A stretch of DNA of 64,000 bases from Microthyrium microscopicum (taxonomy: Eukaryota > Ascomycota > Dothideomycetes > Microthyriales > Microthyriaceae): positions 980,713-1,044,712 of the forward strand of contig MU004239.1 in the NCBI GenBank assembly GCA_010405405.1, in the 5' to 3' direction. A program made the translations under genes and the position numbers. Below are positions 45,694 to 57,048 of the stretch, piece by piece; position 1 is the stretch's first letter, and each line of letters begins with the position of its first letter. A model generated the notes under the pieces. That model had not been told where the DNA came from. It searched no databases and saw only the letters and a program-made list of their open reading frames with translations.

Positions 45694-48656
45694 ATGCGTT
45701 CTCGTAGCAAGCTCCGAGCGAGCCTACGAGACAAACCTGCCGATGAAATGTCTCCGACACCAGGCCCTTCTACACGCCCAACTCGATCATTCAGAGGCGT
45801 CGTCGTTCCATCGGTTCAAGCCGATACAGATAGCGTAGACTCGAAAAACTACCGAGATACATCAACTCGAAGTGCCTCATTGGCATCCGAGACACCTGAT
45901 ACTAGCATGGTTGTAACACCAGCCGAATCTTTGGTCAAAGGTCGAGGTCGTGGACGACAAATTTCCACAAAGCTTGTCCTTGGTTCCGCAAATGCAGGTA
46001 CCCGTGGCCGATCAAAGCGAAAGTCGTCAACAATCAAGACTGAAGACGAAGCAATCAAGGATGAAGAGAGTGTGATTGTCGACACCTCAAAGGATGCTGA
46101 ATTGGCTTTGAGACTCCAGAAACAAGAGTACAAGGACTCTGATGCTGAAGTATCTGGCGATGACTCCGACGTTCCAATCATGCAGAATAGAATGAATGCA
46201 AAGAAACGATCACGTCGGTCTGCACTGTCTGATAGCGAATCAGAGCTTGTAAGTATATCTACTAAGCATTCATTGTTTCGTCGGGTCTCTGAGGCTAATA
46301 CACTGTAGAGTGATTACTCTATTCGCGGTCCAGCAGGCAAACGTGCTCGCCATGAATCTGATTTCAATCTTACTGAGACCGAAGAAGAAGATGAGCTGTC
46401 TGAAGAGGACATTGAAAACGATGTCACTACCGCTGTTGCAGGACCTAGTGCGCTTATGGAGGAGGAGGAAGAAATAGACGAAACCCTCTCACCAGCAGGT
46501 AAGCAAATATCGATTGTCTAGTGTAGTATCTTGATGGCCGCGTTCTAACTCTCCTATCAACAGCCAAACGACGAGCTATAAAAGCTGCGCGACGAGCCAA
46601 ACGACGTGGACCGCGGTTTAAGGTACCTCGAGGCGTCACTGGTCAGGAAGCACGCAAAATGCGCCGCCGTATGAAGCTGGAGAACTCTCATCCGGAAATT
46701 ACCACTATGTGGGATGATTTAGCCAAACTTCCAGTCATCAAGCCCGTTCAGGCTCCTCAACCAGAGTCCATCACGCGTGAGCTGAAATCATTTCAACGCG
46801 AAGGACTTGACTGGATGATCAAACAAGAAAAATCTACTTTCAAAGGTGGCCTTCTTGGTGATGAAATGGGTATGGGCAAAACGATTCAAGCCGTCAGTCT
46901 TATCATGTCCGACTATCCAGCAAAAGCTCCTTCACTAGTGCTTGTTCCACCCGTCGCTTTGATGCAATGGAGTGATGAGATCGAGTCTTACACTGATGGA
47001 AAGCTCAAAGTCTTGGTTGTTCATGGTTCGAATACCAAATCCAAGAACCTTACTGTCAAGGCTATCAAGCAGTACAACGTGCTGGTCATGTCGTACAATA
47101 CGCTGGAGTCGGCTTTTCGCAAGCAAGAGAAGGGCTGGAGCCGCGGCGAAAATATCATCAAAGCCGACTCTGCCGTTCATGCTGTGAAATGGCATCGTGT
47201 TATACTCGATGAGGCGCACTCCATCAAAAGCCGAAATACTGGACAAGCAAAAGCCTGTTTTGCTTTGAACGCTACCTACAAATGGTGCTTATCTGGCACT
47301 CCTGTGCAAAACCGCATTGGAGAGTTCTTCTCCCTTTTGCGCTTCCTAGAGTGTCGACCATTTGCAGATTACTTCTGCGAAGCTTGTGATTGTGCTGAAC
47401 TTCACTGGGCTATTGACACAGAATATCGATGCACCAAGTGTAGACATTCTAGCTCTGAGCATCGTAGTGTCTTCAATGAAGAGATTTTGAACCCAATTAC
47501 AGGGGATAGGTAAGTCCTCGCCGATTGTAGAGATATCACATCATACTGATTCTTTCCTAGTCCTGCCGATCGTGATGCTGCTTTGGACAAGCTTCACATG
47601 CTCACTGATCGTATCATGCTTCGGCGATTGAAGAAAGATTACACCGCCTCTATGGAGCTACCGCCAAAGCTGGTTCAAGTACGCAACGAGTTCTTTAGTT
47701 CCATCGAACGGGATTTCTCTTCAAGTATTATGTCCAATACTGTGCGCCAATTTGACACTTACGTCTCTCGCGGTGTGGTCTTAAACAACTACGCCAACAT
47801 CTTCGGTCTGATTATGCAGATGCGTCAAGTCGCCAACCACCCAGATCTCATCCTTCGAAAGCATTCTGAAGGTGGCCAAAACGTCTTGATTTGCAACATC
47901 TGCGACGAACCAGCCGAGGAACCAATCCGATCTCAGTGCAAGCACGACTTCTGTCGCGAATGCGCCAAGTCTTTCATCTCAACCTGCGAGCAAAGCAGCG
48001 GCGATATAGAATGTCCTCGCTGCCACATTGCCCTATCCATTGATTTGACGCAGCCTGAAATCGAGCAAGATCTTGATATGGTCAAGAAAAGCTCAATCAT
48101 CAACCGCATCAAAATGTCCGACTGGACATCCTCTACCAAAATCGAAATGCTCGTCTACGAACTCTACAAGCTCCGCTCTTCCAAACGCACCCTTAAGAGC
48201 ATCGTCTTCAGCCAATTCACCAGCATGCTGCAGCTCGTCGAATGGCGTCTCCGCAAAGCAGGCTTCAGCACCGTCATGTTAGACGGCAGCATGACGCCTA
48301 TGCAACGCAAAAAGAGCATCCAGTACTTTATGGAGAACGCCAATGTTGAAGTCTTCCTCGTCTCGCTCAAAGCTGGTGGTGTCGCGCTCAATTTGACAGA
48401 GGCCAGTCGCGTATTCATCATTGATCCGTGGTGGAATCCGGCGGCTGAGTGGCAGTCTGCTGATCGGGTTCATCGTATTGGGCAGAGTCGGCCGTGTGTT
48501 ATTACGCGGTTGGTGGTGGAGGATAGTGTGGAGAGTCGGATGGTGCAGTTGCAGGAGAAGAAGGCGAATCTTATTGCGAGCACTATCAATAAGGATAAGG
48601 TTGCGATGGATAAGCTGAGTCCGGAGGATCTGCAGTTCTTGTTTCGTGGAACTTGA
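45694..48656 (+). CDS. RAD16: RAD16-type SNF2 ATPase/RING protein, global-genome nucleotide excision repair
   Basis: Homologue of yeast Rad16, the SNF2 ATPase and RING ubiquitin ligase that with Rad7 finds lesions in silent DNA for nucleotide excision repair. Exons are 45694-46248, 46309-46498, 46564-47509 and 47561-48656, with introns of 60, 65 and 51 nt; 928 residues. Residues 1-280 are disordered, charged and Ser-rich, with basic patches (KRRAIKAARRAKRRGPR). The helicase core has Walker A GDEMGMGKT (about 347-355), DEAH (about 464-467), SGTPVQNR, then the embedded RING CNIC...CKHDFCREC...CPRC (about 675-725), and the C-terminal lobe with VFSQFTSML, LVSLKAGGVALNL and DRVHRIGQ. The cysteine cluster before the third intron (CEACDC, CTKC) is the Rad16 zinc insertion. 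No defect is seen. Confidence 0.96.
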
Positions 48657-49091
48657 TTTGGCTGTCCGGCGAGGGTACGGTGCGGGCTTGGGACTGGCGG
48701 CATTTTGGCTGCGGTCCGGTTATGGTGAATAGGTTGAGTATTTTTTATGATATCCCTTGATGCGCCTTCATGATTAAGACCGGACTGGCCTGATTGGCAT
48801 CACCACGGCCTATATCCAGGCACCACTCTTATGTTCTATGTTGTTGATTGATGATTTATGGCTACTATTCTCTGCGTATCTTGTTCGATTCTTCGACTTG
48901 GTGGTTGACGTTTCTGCAGTCCAGGCTTGGATGAAGACAGTTATGTAGAACTATTAGCAATGTATACACTATCTAGAATATATGGCTAAGCTCCATTGGC
49001 AGTCCTTAGTGAACGAATACGTGCGTTTGTAGACTGTGGTTGCAATGGACCCTTTTCAGCCTTCACGGCACTCACTGGATACAGTAAAATA
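48657..49091. other. Convergent 3' region, RAD16 and HET gene
   Basis: 435 bp between the two stop codons, presumably 3' UTRs of both genes. Nothing else seen. Confidence 0.5.
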
Positions 49092-50835
49092 TCAGACTTG
49101 ATTGATGTGAGCTGCAGGCTGATCCGACTTGTGGCAATTGTAGTGCTTTCCGTCATCAACAATATCCATATGAATGAATGGAATATCATCATCGTCAAGC
49201 TCAATCCATGTGACTAAGCGCAAGTTAAATGCTTGACATGCACTGGGTGATATCATCCACTCGCAGCATTGACTAGGCAGCCAAATTTCCTTGTATCGAT
49301 GAATGCCAGGAAATTGCTTATTATGAGAAGCAAGCGCGTCGTGGAGCGGACTCAGCCTGACAAATATATCGACGTGGCATCTATTACGGTTCAAAAGGAC
49401 TTCCAGATCCATGAGATGGGGTTCCCCGTTCACGATTAACTCGGCAAAAACATATCTTGATGTAGCCCAGTGAAAAGACCCATTAGAACTGTCTCGACTC
49501 TTTGGCCCTAGGAGAATTCTTGGACCAAGAGGCGCTGCTTCTCTCTCCGTGGGAATGACAAATCCTGCTATGCGGCGATTCGTTTTGATGCGATGATATA
49601 TCATACCTTCCAGTTCAGCCCTCATGTTTATTGTTCTTGTTCCTGGTCTATAGCGTGGTACATCGCCATGCAAGTATACGCTATCATGGTAATGGGATAA
49701 AGATTCAGGTCCTACGCGGACATAATCGTCCTCCGATATTCTTTGAACTCGGATTGCCGGGACGTTATACCTACCGTGAGGGCCGATTCGCTCGACATCC
49801 CAGACGATGATAAATTCAGATTTAACGCTGTCTTTGCAGAGCCGAAGGTCTATTTTCATTTGAATGCCTCTGTTGGTATTCTGAATCGTGGGTGTGAGAT
49901 TCGCTTTTTGTGCCTGTACAATGTTACCGGAGCACCCAAATTCAGCTGGACTACGGGCCAGGAGTCCTCTCCAAGTGAACGCGGATTTGATATTCGTCGA
50001 GGTCCAACAGAATATGGACTGGTCGGTGGCTGTTTTGAGTATTTCCTCTTGTAGACGCAGAAATGCGCGGCTTCCTTCGCCGTAAAGAAGGGGCATATGC
50101 ACGCCGAACAGTCCGAGAAGGCAATATGCTCGATCTTCCTCTCGAGTAGTCTCTCGACTAGCCGCCCAGCTCATTCGCTGTGCGATGGACCACCTTGCTG
50201 GTTTGAACTCTTCCAGGGCTCGACGCGGTATTGCGGTCTGCTCCGTAATCAATCCATATATATACTCTTCGTCCAAAGTAGTCTCCCAGTCATTCGCGAC
50301 AAATTTAACTGCTTTTGGTGCTAGAATTTCTTGCAGTGTCCAGCCCCGAGTCAGCCACCGGCTCTCCCTGAATTTCCTTTCCCATCCAACCAATAGTTCC
50401 AAATCGTGGTTCGTTCCATACGGAGGCACATCGACTAGGTAGACGCAGCAAATTTGGCTGTTGCGATACCACTTGTACATGCTATTGATAGCCTCAGAAA
50501 GCTCCGCTGAGCTGCTCTTGTCGATGCAACCTAGCTAGGTCAAAACTAGGCTGTCTCATCTAGAGAGTGTTTGACTTACATGTATCAACCCAGATGTGTT
50601 CATGTCCCGAGTTATGAGCCCAAACTGCAAAAGACTTTATCTTCTCCAGTCCTGGATGGGTAGGCTCTGGATACAGTCCATCAGCTGCTGAGTCGGAGAT
50701 CCAGGAGCAGAAGTCTTGATAGGTCGCCTCTCGCTCTCCCCAGGTATGAGAAAGGATTGCATAAGGAGGGATTTGACGATCATGAAACTCTTCAAGCTTC
50801 ATTGCCTCCAGATTTCTGATATTGATTAGCCGCAT
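49092..50835 (-). CDS. HET-domain protein (MRLIN-type start)
   Basis: Second HET-domain gene, of the common short type with the HET domain at the N-terminus. Exons are 50835-50580 and 50530-49092 with a 49 nt intron (GTAAGT...GCTAG), 564 residues. I start at the ATG at 50835 because MRLINIRNLEAM is the usual opening of this group; an upstream in-frame ATG at 50922 would add 29 residues. HET motifs: YAILSHTWGEREATYQDF (about 24-41), EHIWVDTC joined to CIDKSSSAELSEAINSMYKW, VYLVDVPP, SRWLTRGWTLQEILAP, then WAASRETTREEDRAYCLLGLF and MPLLYGEG. The C-terminal half is variable and not assignable. These genes usually act in vegetative incompatibility, but partner and activity are unknown. It converges on RAD16. 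Confidence 0.92.
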
Positions 50836-51201
50836 GATATAACAACGACTTCTATTCTCTGAAGACAGTATTGTATAAGTGTTGGTGAATGTTGACAGGT
50901 TTAGTTCCTTGGAACTGAGCATGAGTTGTGGTGCTCACGGAGTTGAGGCTGTGCTGCAGATACTCATCTGCGACCTGCATGAGATAACGTCAAGGTTGTC
51001 ACCGTTGTGATTCGTTGCCTTGCACATATGGAACTTCAGCCTCAATTGCTATCGACGAGGGCAGCTCTTCTGAAAACAGGTCAACATCATATGTCTTGAA
51101 GCAGCACTGCTTGCAATATGTAAATCGTATTCGTAGGTAGCTATAAATGTAACCGTACTACTACCATACAGGGTTTCAATGCAACAATTCGTAATAGTAC
51201 T

Positions 51202-51587
51202 CTAGTAGTAAGATGCTGGCGTTTGCTTCTTTGTAGCTCCTCCAAGCGCAGCAAGGAAGATGAAGAAAATGATGAGTCCCAATATTGAACACATAATCTG
51301 CGCCCCCGTTGTGCGGCGTTGTCTTTGATGACCTCGCTGAAAGTCACTTCTCTGCTGCGACTCCAGAAAAGGGTTATATGTGAATGGTAGCCCGCTTGAA
51401 TCCAATCCAGAAGGTGGAGTGTCGATGGGATTGTCGTGATGGGGTTGGTGATGGTGGTGGTGGTGGTCTGGAGCATCATGCGAAGGGTCCCCTGCCCCAT
51501 GATCGGGTGCTGGATGGTCCTGTGCTATTTCGTGAGAAGTTGAAGGGGCTAAATGGACCTGTTACATACGGTATGTGACTCAGTCAT
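51202..51587 (-). CDS. Small His-rich single-helix membrane protein
   Basis: A 111-residue protein assembled from two exons: 51587-51570 (18 nt, MTESHT) and 51519-51202, with a 50 nt intron (GTATGT...GCACAG), phase 0. The N-terminal half is acidic and His-rich (HDAPDHHHHHHQPHHDN), a possible metal-binding or low-complexity cytosolic segment. A basic stretch (QQRSDFQRGHQRQRR) precedes one strongly hydrophobic helix, IMCSILGLIIFFIFLAALGG, about 13 residues before the C-terminus (ATKKQTPASYY). This resembles a tail-anchored topology. I recognise no named family. Evidence is the continuous frame, good splice signals and coherent topology; the short first exon is inference. The longer open frame over the same bases in another phase is a shadow. 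Confidence 0.68.
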
Positions 51588-52122
51588 AGCCTATAGAAAG
51601 GGTGATATATTTAAGAGTTTGGTGGGAATTGTGTGTCAGCTCAATTCGGAACATTAAGGTTGTATAATATGCTTGATCATAAAATCCAGCTTATATCGCT
51701 AGGCGATTGAAAATCGTTTTGCACTTCTACGCCGCTGAGATCAAAACATGGCTGTGCAGACTACTGCTTTACGAATTTGAAACCAACTCTAAGCGCCATA
51801 GCAAAACTCGACTGCTGTGCCGCATTTACCATCTAGATCTAGATCATCCTTCTGCAAGTACCAACAGGAATCTATGATTAGGTTGCTACGGACCAATAAG
51901 CGGCAGAAAGAGTCTTCATCATCGTAGGCCTTCTTATGGCATAAACTATCATCAAACGTGGACATTTCCGTGCCTCACTGCCTACGGTCTTATCTATAGA
52001 TAACCAGCTGAGTTTTCCTAAACATAGTCACGAGCCTACTCTTCCTACGGCATATGATAGTGTAAAGCAACTTCTATTCCTCCCATTGGCTTCGATCTTA
52101 GTAGGATTGCTCTCCAGTCTAC
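51588..52122. other. Intergenic between two minus-strand genes
   Basis: 535 bp holding the small gene's promoter and the MFS transporter 3' UTR. No other feature is visible. Confidence 0.45.
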
Positions 52123-53805
52123 TCAAAGGATATACATTGTGTCAAGACTTTGATCTCCCTCCAATCCGTTGATAGTAGCCCCCGCGGCAATGAGTCTTTC
52201 TTTCTCTGCATTTCTGCGCTTGAGTAGGAGCCAAGACGCGCCATATAGAGCTGCAGCAACGACTGTCAGACCAGCTGAGACGGAATTACCTTGTATATAT
52301 CGTGGGCCTTGCTCGGTCGGATATAGTTGGGCCGATACCAGTGAGGATATATCTGCAATCGTAAGGACTAAAGGCATACCAAGTGCGCGTTTAGAATCAG
52401 GTGAAAACGTATTCGTTGCCCACGTCGTAGCTAGCGTAGAGATAGGATAGAGTCCTTGGAAGGTCATTAGCTTGAGTCTCGACCCGTTCAAAGTGGAAAG
52501 CAGAGATCATGAGACAGGTTGGCCCACCTAGGACGAGAATAAACATTCCAGCATAACCGGCATGAGGATTGGGTGTTACCACACAGAGGAGATATCCGAC
52601 CGCAACTGGAAGACAGCATCCAATTATGACCACTGCGCGACGCTTGAATTTATCGGATAGATAGACTTGAGTCATGAGAGAAATGGCGCCTAGAGCGTAG
52701 ACTGGTATCGTCATGTAGTTGACCCGAATAGAAGCATATCTAAAGTTCATCAGCTAGAGGTTTCAGTGATTTGATATAGAACCTACCCCATGCCAGCAAT
52801 GATGGTAGGTAAGAAGACACTAAATCCATTGATGGCAACGGATGAAGTAAAGAACGCTACGCCTAGAAGATAGACAAAGGGGTCAGTAAGAGTAAGTTTA
52901 ATCCATTTGCGATTAGACATGTCTCCTCCTCGAAGAGCACGATCCCGTTCTTTCTTCATACACATAGTTTCCTTTTCTTCTTCGCTGAGATACCAGGCTA
53001 GATTGCGGTCAATTCACTTGATCAAGTATCTGAGCAACCTGACATACCTGTTTCTGCAGAGTCCGGAATAAAAAACCAGCCGACACCACCGATACAGATC
53101 GTAACGCTAAACTCAACAATAAACAGCCATCTCCAAGCTGCTATTCCCCGTCGAGCACCCATAGTCTGAATCGCATATGCAAACAATCCGCCAAACGCAC
53201 CAGAAATGCATTGTGCAAGGTTTGTTGTCATGATTCGCTTTCCCATCTGTTCTTGAGAATAAATAGTAGAAAAGACAAAAGCGAAGCCTGGAGATATTCC
53301 TGATTCACAGGCACATAATATCATCCGAAGAACAATAGCCTGACCATAAGTGTATATGAATGCTGTTCCGAGTGTACAAATACTCCATAAGATGAACGCT
53401 GTGCCGAGCGCTTTCTTTGGCCCAAAACGTTTAACAGCAAAGGTCCAAGGAATCTCGAAGAGGAAGGTACAAAGGCTAGACAGTGTTTGAATATTTCCGA
53501 ATTGGCCGCTTTTGAGTCCGAGGTCCTCATCGAAGCCAAAGACTCTGGCATTTCCAAGCTTGTTGAAGTTAGCGATTGAAGCTAGACATGAAAATTTCAC
53601 TCACATTGTTACGATCCAATGCAGATAGAATAATGAAAATCAGAGAGACTGGTACAAGGTACTTGTCGAATTTCCTTAGAGCTGCCGCTTCCTTCTCAGG
53701 CTTGATGTGTATGACATTCCTCAGGGAATTTTCCGAAAAGGAGTTGTCAGATGCATTCGTATCCGCCAATAAATGTGTCGTTTCTGTTGTCGATACCGAA
53801 CCCAT
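52123..53805 (-). CDS. MFS transporter, Dal5/anion:cation symporter type
   Basis: Major-facilitator permease of the allantoate/nicotinate/vitamin (Dal5-like) family. Five exons: 53805-53605, 53558-53048, 52997-52787, 52739-52528 and 52454-52123; introns of 46, 50, 47 and 73 nt; 488 residues. Hallmarks are an N-terminal TM1 ending LSALDRNNLGNARVFGFDEDLGL, EIPWTFAVKRFGPKKALG, CESGISPGFAFVFSTIY, ending helices TLATTWATNTFSPDSKRALG and IADISSLVSAQLYPTEQGPRY, the last being the family's conserved segment. About 12 membrane helices are expected. Two of the introns end in AAG (first and last), and the last has an unusual GTGGGC donor; splicing there is inferred because it restores the family sequence VLGLYPISTLATTW. 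Likely an uptake carrier for an organic acid anion or nitrogen compound; substrate not predictable. Divergent from the next transporter. Confidence 0.88.
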
Positions 53806-54761
53806 GGTAGCAGCTCGTAGTAGGCTGGATCTATCAGAAATTTAATGATGATTGTGAAAACGTTGCAATTGTTAGGAAAGCGAAAGGTCATATCACACGT
53901 AGTCAAATTTAAAGAAATACCCTGCAGTCCATGATAAACGATGAAAGTATGGAAGTCGCCGTAACATATCCATTGTTTCATGATAGTTTGGCATCTCATG
54001 AGAATATCATAATAGAAACGGAGCTTTGAACGAAAATGAGGAGCTTCGGAAAATGCCGATCTGACATGGAGATTCAAAACAATCACTTCGGATTTCGCAG
54101 ATGCGGATGGTTCCATATACAGTAGCTTGATTATACACCAGTCTTGCTCTTCCTTGCAAGTTAACGAGGAGGAAGCGACAGCGGAGGACAGGATTTTCCT
54201 CTCTTGAAAAGAAGAAAGTCTCAAAGAAACCCAATAAAGCACGATTATCGTGAGATAGGATGTACAGATTTAGGATAATGATACCATCATATATACAGTA
54301 ACATGGCGAGGTTTACGCCTCGTAACGAAGATCTTCCAATTTTAGAGTATTGCATGCAAGGAAAACTTCATTTTGAATAGTCACAAAGTCATGACAAAGC
54401 AACTTCCTATCATTCATTCTCCTATATCTTCTATAGCTGCGCTAGGCAATCGCTAACGGCCGTTCGGGGTTGTATATGCAGGGAAATCGGCTTACTCCGA
54501 AATAGCACGCGAATCGATCATCAATCGTTGCTAGTAACGCGCTACCATAGGGTTGATCTCTCTTCCTTTGTTTGAAGTAATGGAACTAATAAGCTGGACA
54601 AGACACGCGTGAAATTTTTCAAGTGGAGATTGAAAAAGTGCAGAAAGCTTAGGACATGACAAACAGCTTCCAGATCATATCAACTCTTTGAAGTTTTCAG
54701 GATTATTTACCAATACAATCAACATTGCTTCCAAAAGGATCTTTTCTAATATCTACATATC
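53806..54761. promoter_or_regulatory. Shared divergent promoter region of two MFS transporters
   Basis: 956 bp separates the starts of the Dal5-like (minus) and Vba-like (plus) transporters. It must contain both promoters and could allow co-regulation, which is inference. Open frames here are short and lack motifs. No specific binding site is claimed. Confidence 0.45.
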
Positions 54762-56773
54762 ATGCAGTCTTCAGCTGCCGAAACAACGCCTCTGTTAGGT
54801 AAATCTAACAACCAAGCTAAGCTCATGTTAGTGCATAGGAGCTTCTTCAATTGGCAAGGAAATGATATTGACTTCTCCAGATCTGGCGAATTTGAGGGAG
54901 AGCCTATTACTTCTTCAATATCTCGCTCTACTTCCATATCCCGTGCGACTTCAAGATCTCGCTATGGGTCAATATCTCGATATGGGTCGATGTCCCGTTA
55001 TGGATCACTGGATGGAGGATATCCTTTCCTTAGCGGAGGAATTGGAATGTCTGAAAATCCGACAGACACCTTGAGAAGACCCAGCATAGTCACAATGCAA
55101 TGTCCTGTATCTGAAGAGACGGAACGAGGCACCATACACTCCGAGGACGAAGACTTTCAAGAAGACAGGAAACCAACCAAGTTTCTATACGGCGTGAGCG
55201 ACTCACAGTTCTGGCCATGTTATATTGGCATAGCTCTGGCATGTTTCGTAACTTGCTTCGATTCAACTCTGATGGCTTCCAGTCATCCAGTCATAACTTC
55301 TTACTTTGACGCTTCGAACTCTGCATCCTGGCTATCGACGTCCTTTCTTCTCACTTCAACAGCATTTCAGCCCATGTTTGGCCGAATTTCCGACACATTT
55401 GGCCGAAAGACGCCATTTGTAGTGTCATTATGGGCATTTTTGCTCGGAACTTTATGGTGTGCTCTTGCTCCAAGCATTCTACAATTCATATTCGCTCGCG
55501 CCGTATGCGGATTGGGTGCGGCAGGAGCACTCTCGCTGGGAACTATTATCATAGGGGATATGGTGCCTCTTGAAGCTCGTGGCGGCTATCTCTCCTTTCT
55601 CAATCTGGCCTCTGGAGTCGGATCTTCACTTGGCGTAGCTTTGGGCGGCTTCCTGGCTGAAACTCTTGGATGGCGGTGGGAGTTCGGCATACAAGTACCT
55701 GCTATTGGCGTATGCCTTCTGGTCGCACAGTTCTCCACTCCTCCTGATCTGGGTCCTATGCTGTGTCAAACTTCACAAGCATCGCACAGTTTTATTGACA
55801 CAATGCTTAGCTTTGATCTTGCTGGATCAGCTCTCCTGACCAGCTCAGTAACTTTCTTGATCCTTGCTTTGAATCTTGGTGGTAATCTGTTGCCTTGGAA
55901 TGACCCATTCATAATCCTATTCTTCATCCTTTTCTTCATACTGGGAGCCGCTTTGATACATGTTGAGCGTTCAGCAGAAAAGCCTGTCATGCCACTGTAT
56001 ATGCTCTTCAACAAGCCCCAGGGAAACTTGATCTTCAGCAATTTCCTAGGATGCATGACCATGAGCGGTATTCTTTTCAATCTGCCCTTATACTTCCAGG
56101 CAGTGCTGCTGGACACGCCAACACTTTCCGGTACCAGGCTCATTGTCCCGTTCATCGCGAACATGATCACATCATTCATAACTGGCAATTACATATCTTA
56201 CTCTCTTCGATTTCAACCAACCTTAGTTCTTGGAGCCGTCCTCATCTTACTCGGCTCAGTTGGCCTCACAATTATGCCCCGGAATCTTCCAGCTATACTT
56301 TATTCGTGGTTGCCTGCTCTCGCCACTGGAGGCCAGGGATTCCACTTCCCAACAACCAGCATAGCAATTCTGGCAGTCAATACTGAGGCCGACATGGCTA
56401 TAGCTACCTCGACGCTAATTCTGTTCAGAAGCTTGGGTACAGTGATGGGTGTAGCAGTATCGAGTCTTGTGGCGCAAAACGGCTTGAAATACTTCTTGGA
56501 ACAGACTGTGACTGGACCTCAGAGATTACGAATTATCAGAGAAGTAAGGATGAGCGTGGAAGCTATCAGAGGATTAGAGGGAGTTGTCAAAGCTCAAGGT
56601 ACGTACAGTGTAGTAATTATGGCAAACGTGCAGAACACAGCTAATGAGATACAGTTATCAGTGCTTATGCTTCTACAATGCATCTCACGTTTGCATTAGG
56701 GATCTTGACTGCGCTTGTTAGCTTTATTCTTATTATCATTATCAGGTTACCGCGGTTAAGTAAATATGAGTAA
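54762..56773 (+). CDS. MFS transporter, 14-helix DHA2/vacuolar basic amino acid (Vba) type
   Basis: Large MFS carrier, 651 residues. Exons are 54762-56598 and 56655-56773, with a 56 nt intron (GTACGT...GCTAATG...ACAG). Without this splice the frame would end early and lose the last helix; with it the C-terminus gains HLTFALGILTALVSFILIII and ends RLPRLSKYE. The N-terminal ~140 residues are soluble and Ser/Arg-rich, opening MQSSAAETTPLL, a possible dileucine-type vacuolar sorting signal. They include a repeated SRYGS module (SRYGSISRYGSMSRYGS, about residues 66-82). Core motifs are DSTLMASSHPVITSYFDAS, SWLSTSFLLTSTAFQPMFGR, GRISDTFGRKTPF (motif A), AVCGLGAAGALSLGTIIIGD and GFLAETLGWRWEF. The layout fits vacuolar amino acid/drug transporters of the Vba/DHA2 group. 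Substrate is unknown. Confidence 0.9.
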
Positions 56774-57048
56774 ATAGCTCAGCGCCAGGAGTAGCTTAAA
56801 AATACTGGCTGTGTACAGTATCACAGCCACTTATCAAATGTTTAACCTCTCTTCGCTATGTTGCCGGTCACATTGAAGTAAATGTTGCTCTTCCACTGCA
56901 AGAGGAGGCACAAGCTGCATATTCTGACGTTCTCTGTCCGTGAGTTTGGACATAATATTGTTATCCTGATATTAGACTGAGGCTTTGGGAGCGTTCAACG
57001 CCGACCTCAACATAGACTATCAACAGGGCAGCACTAACACCAGTTAGG

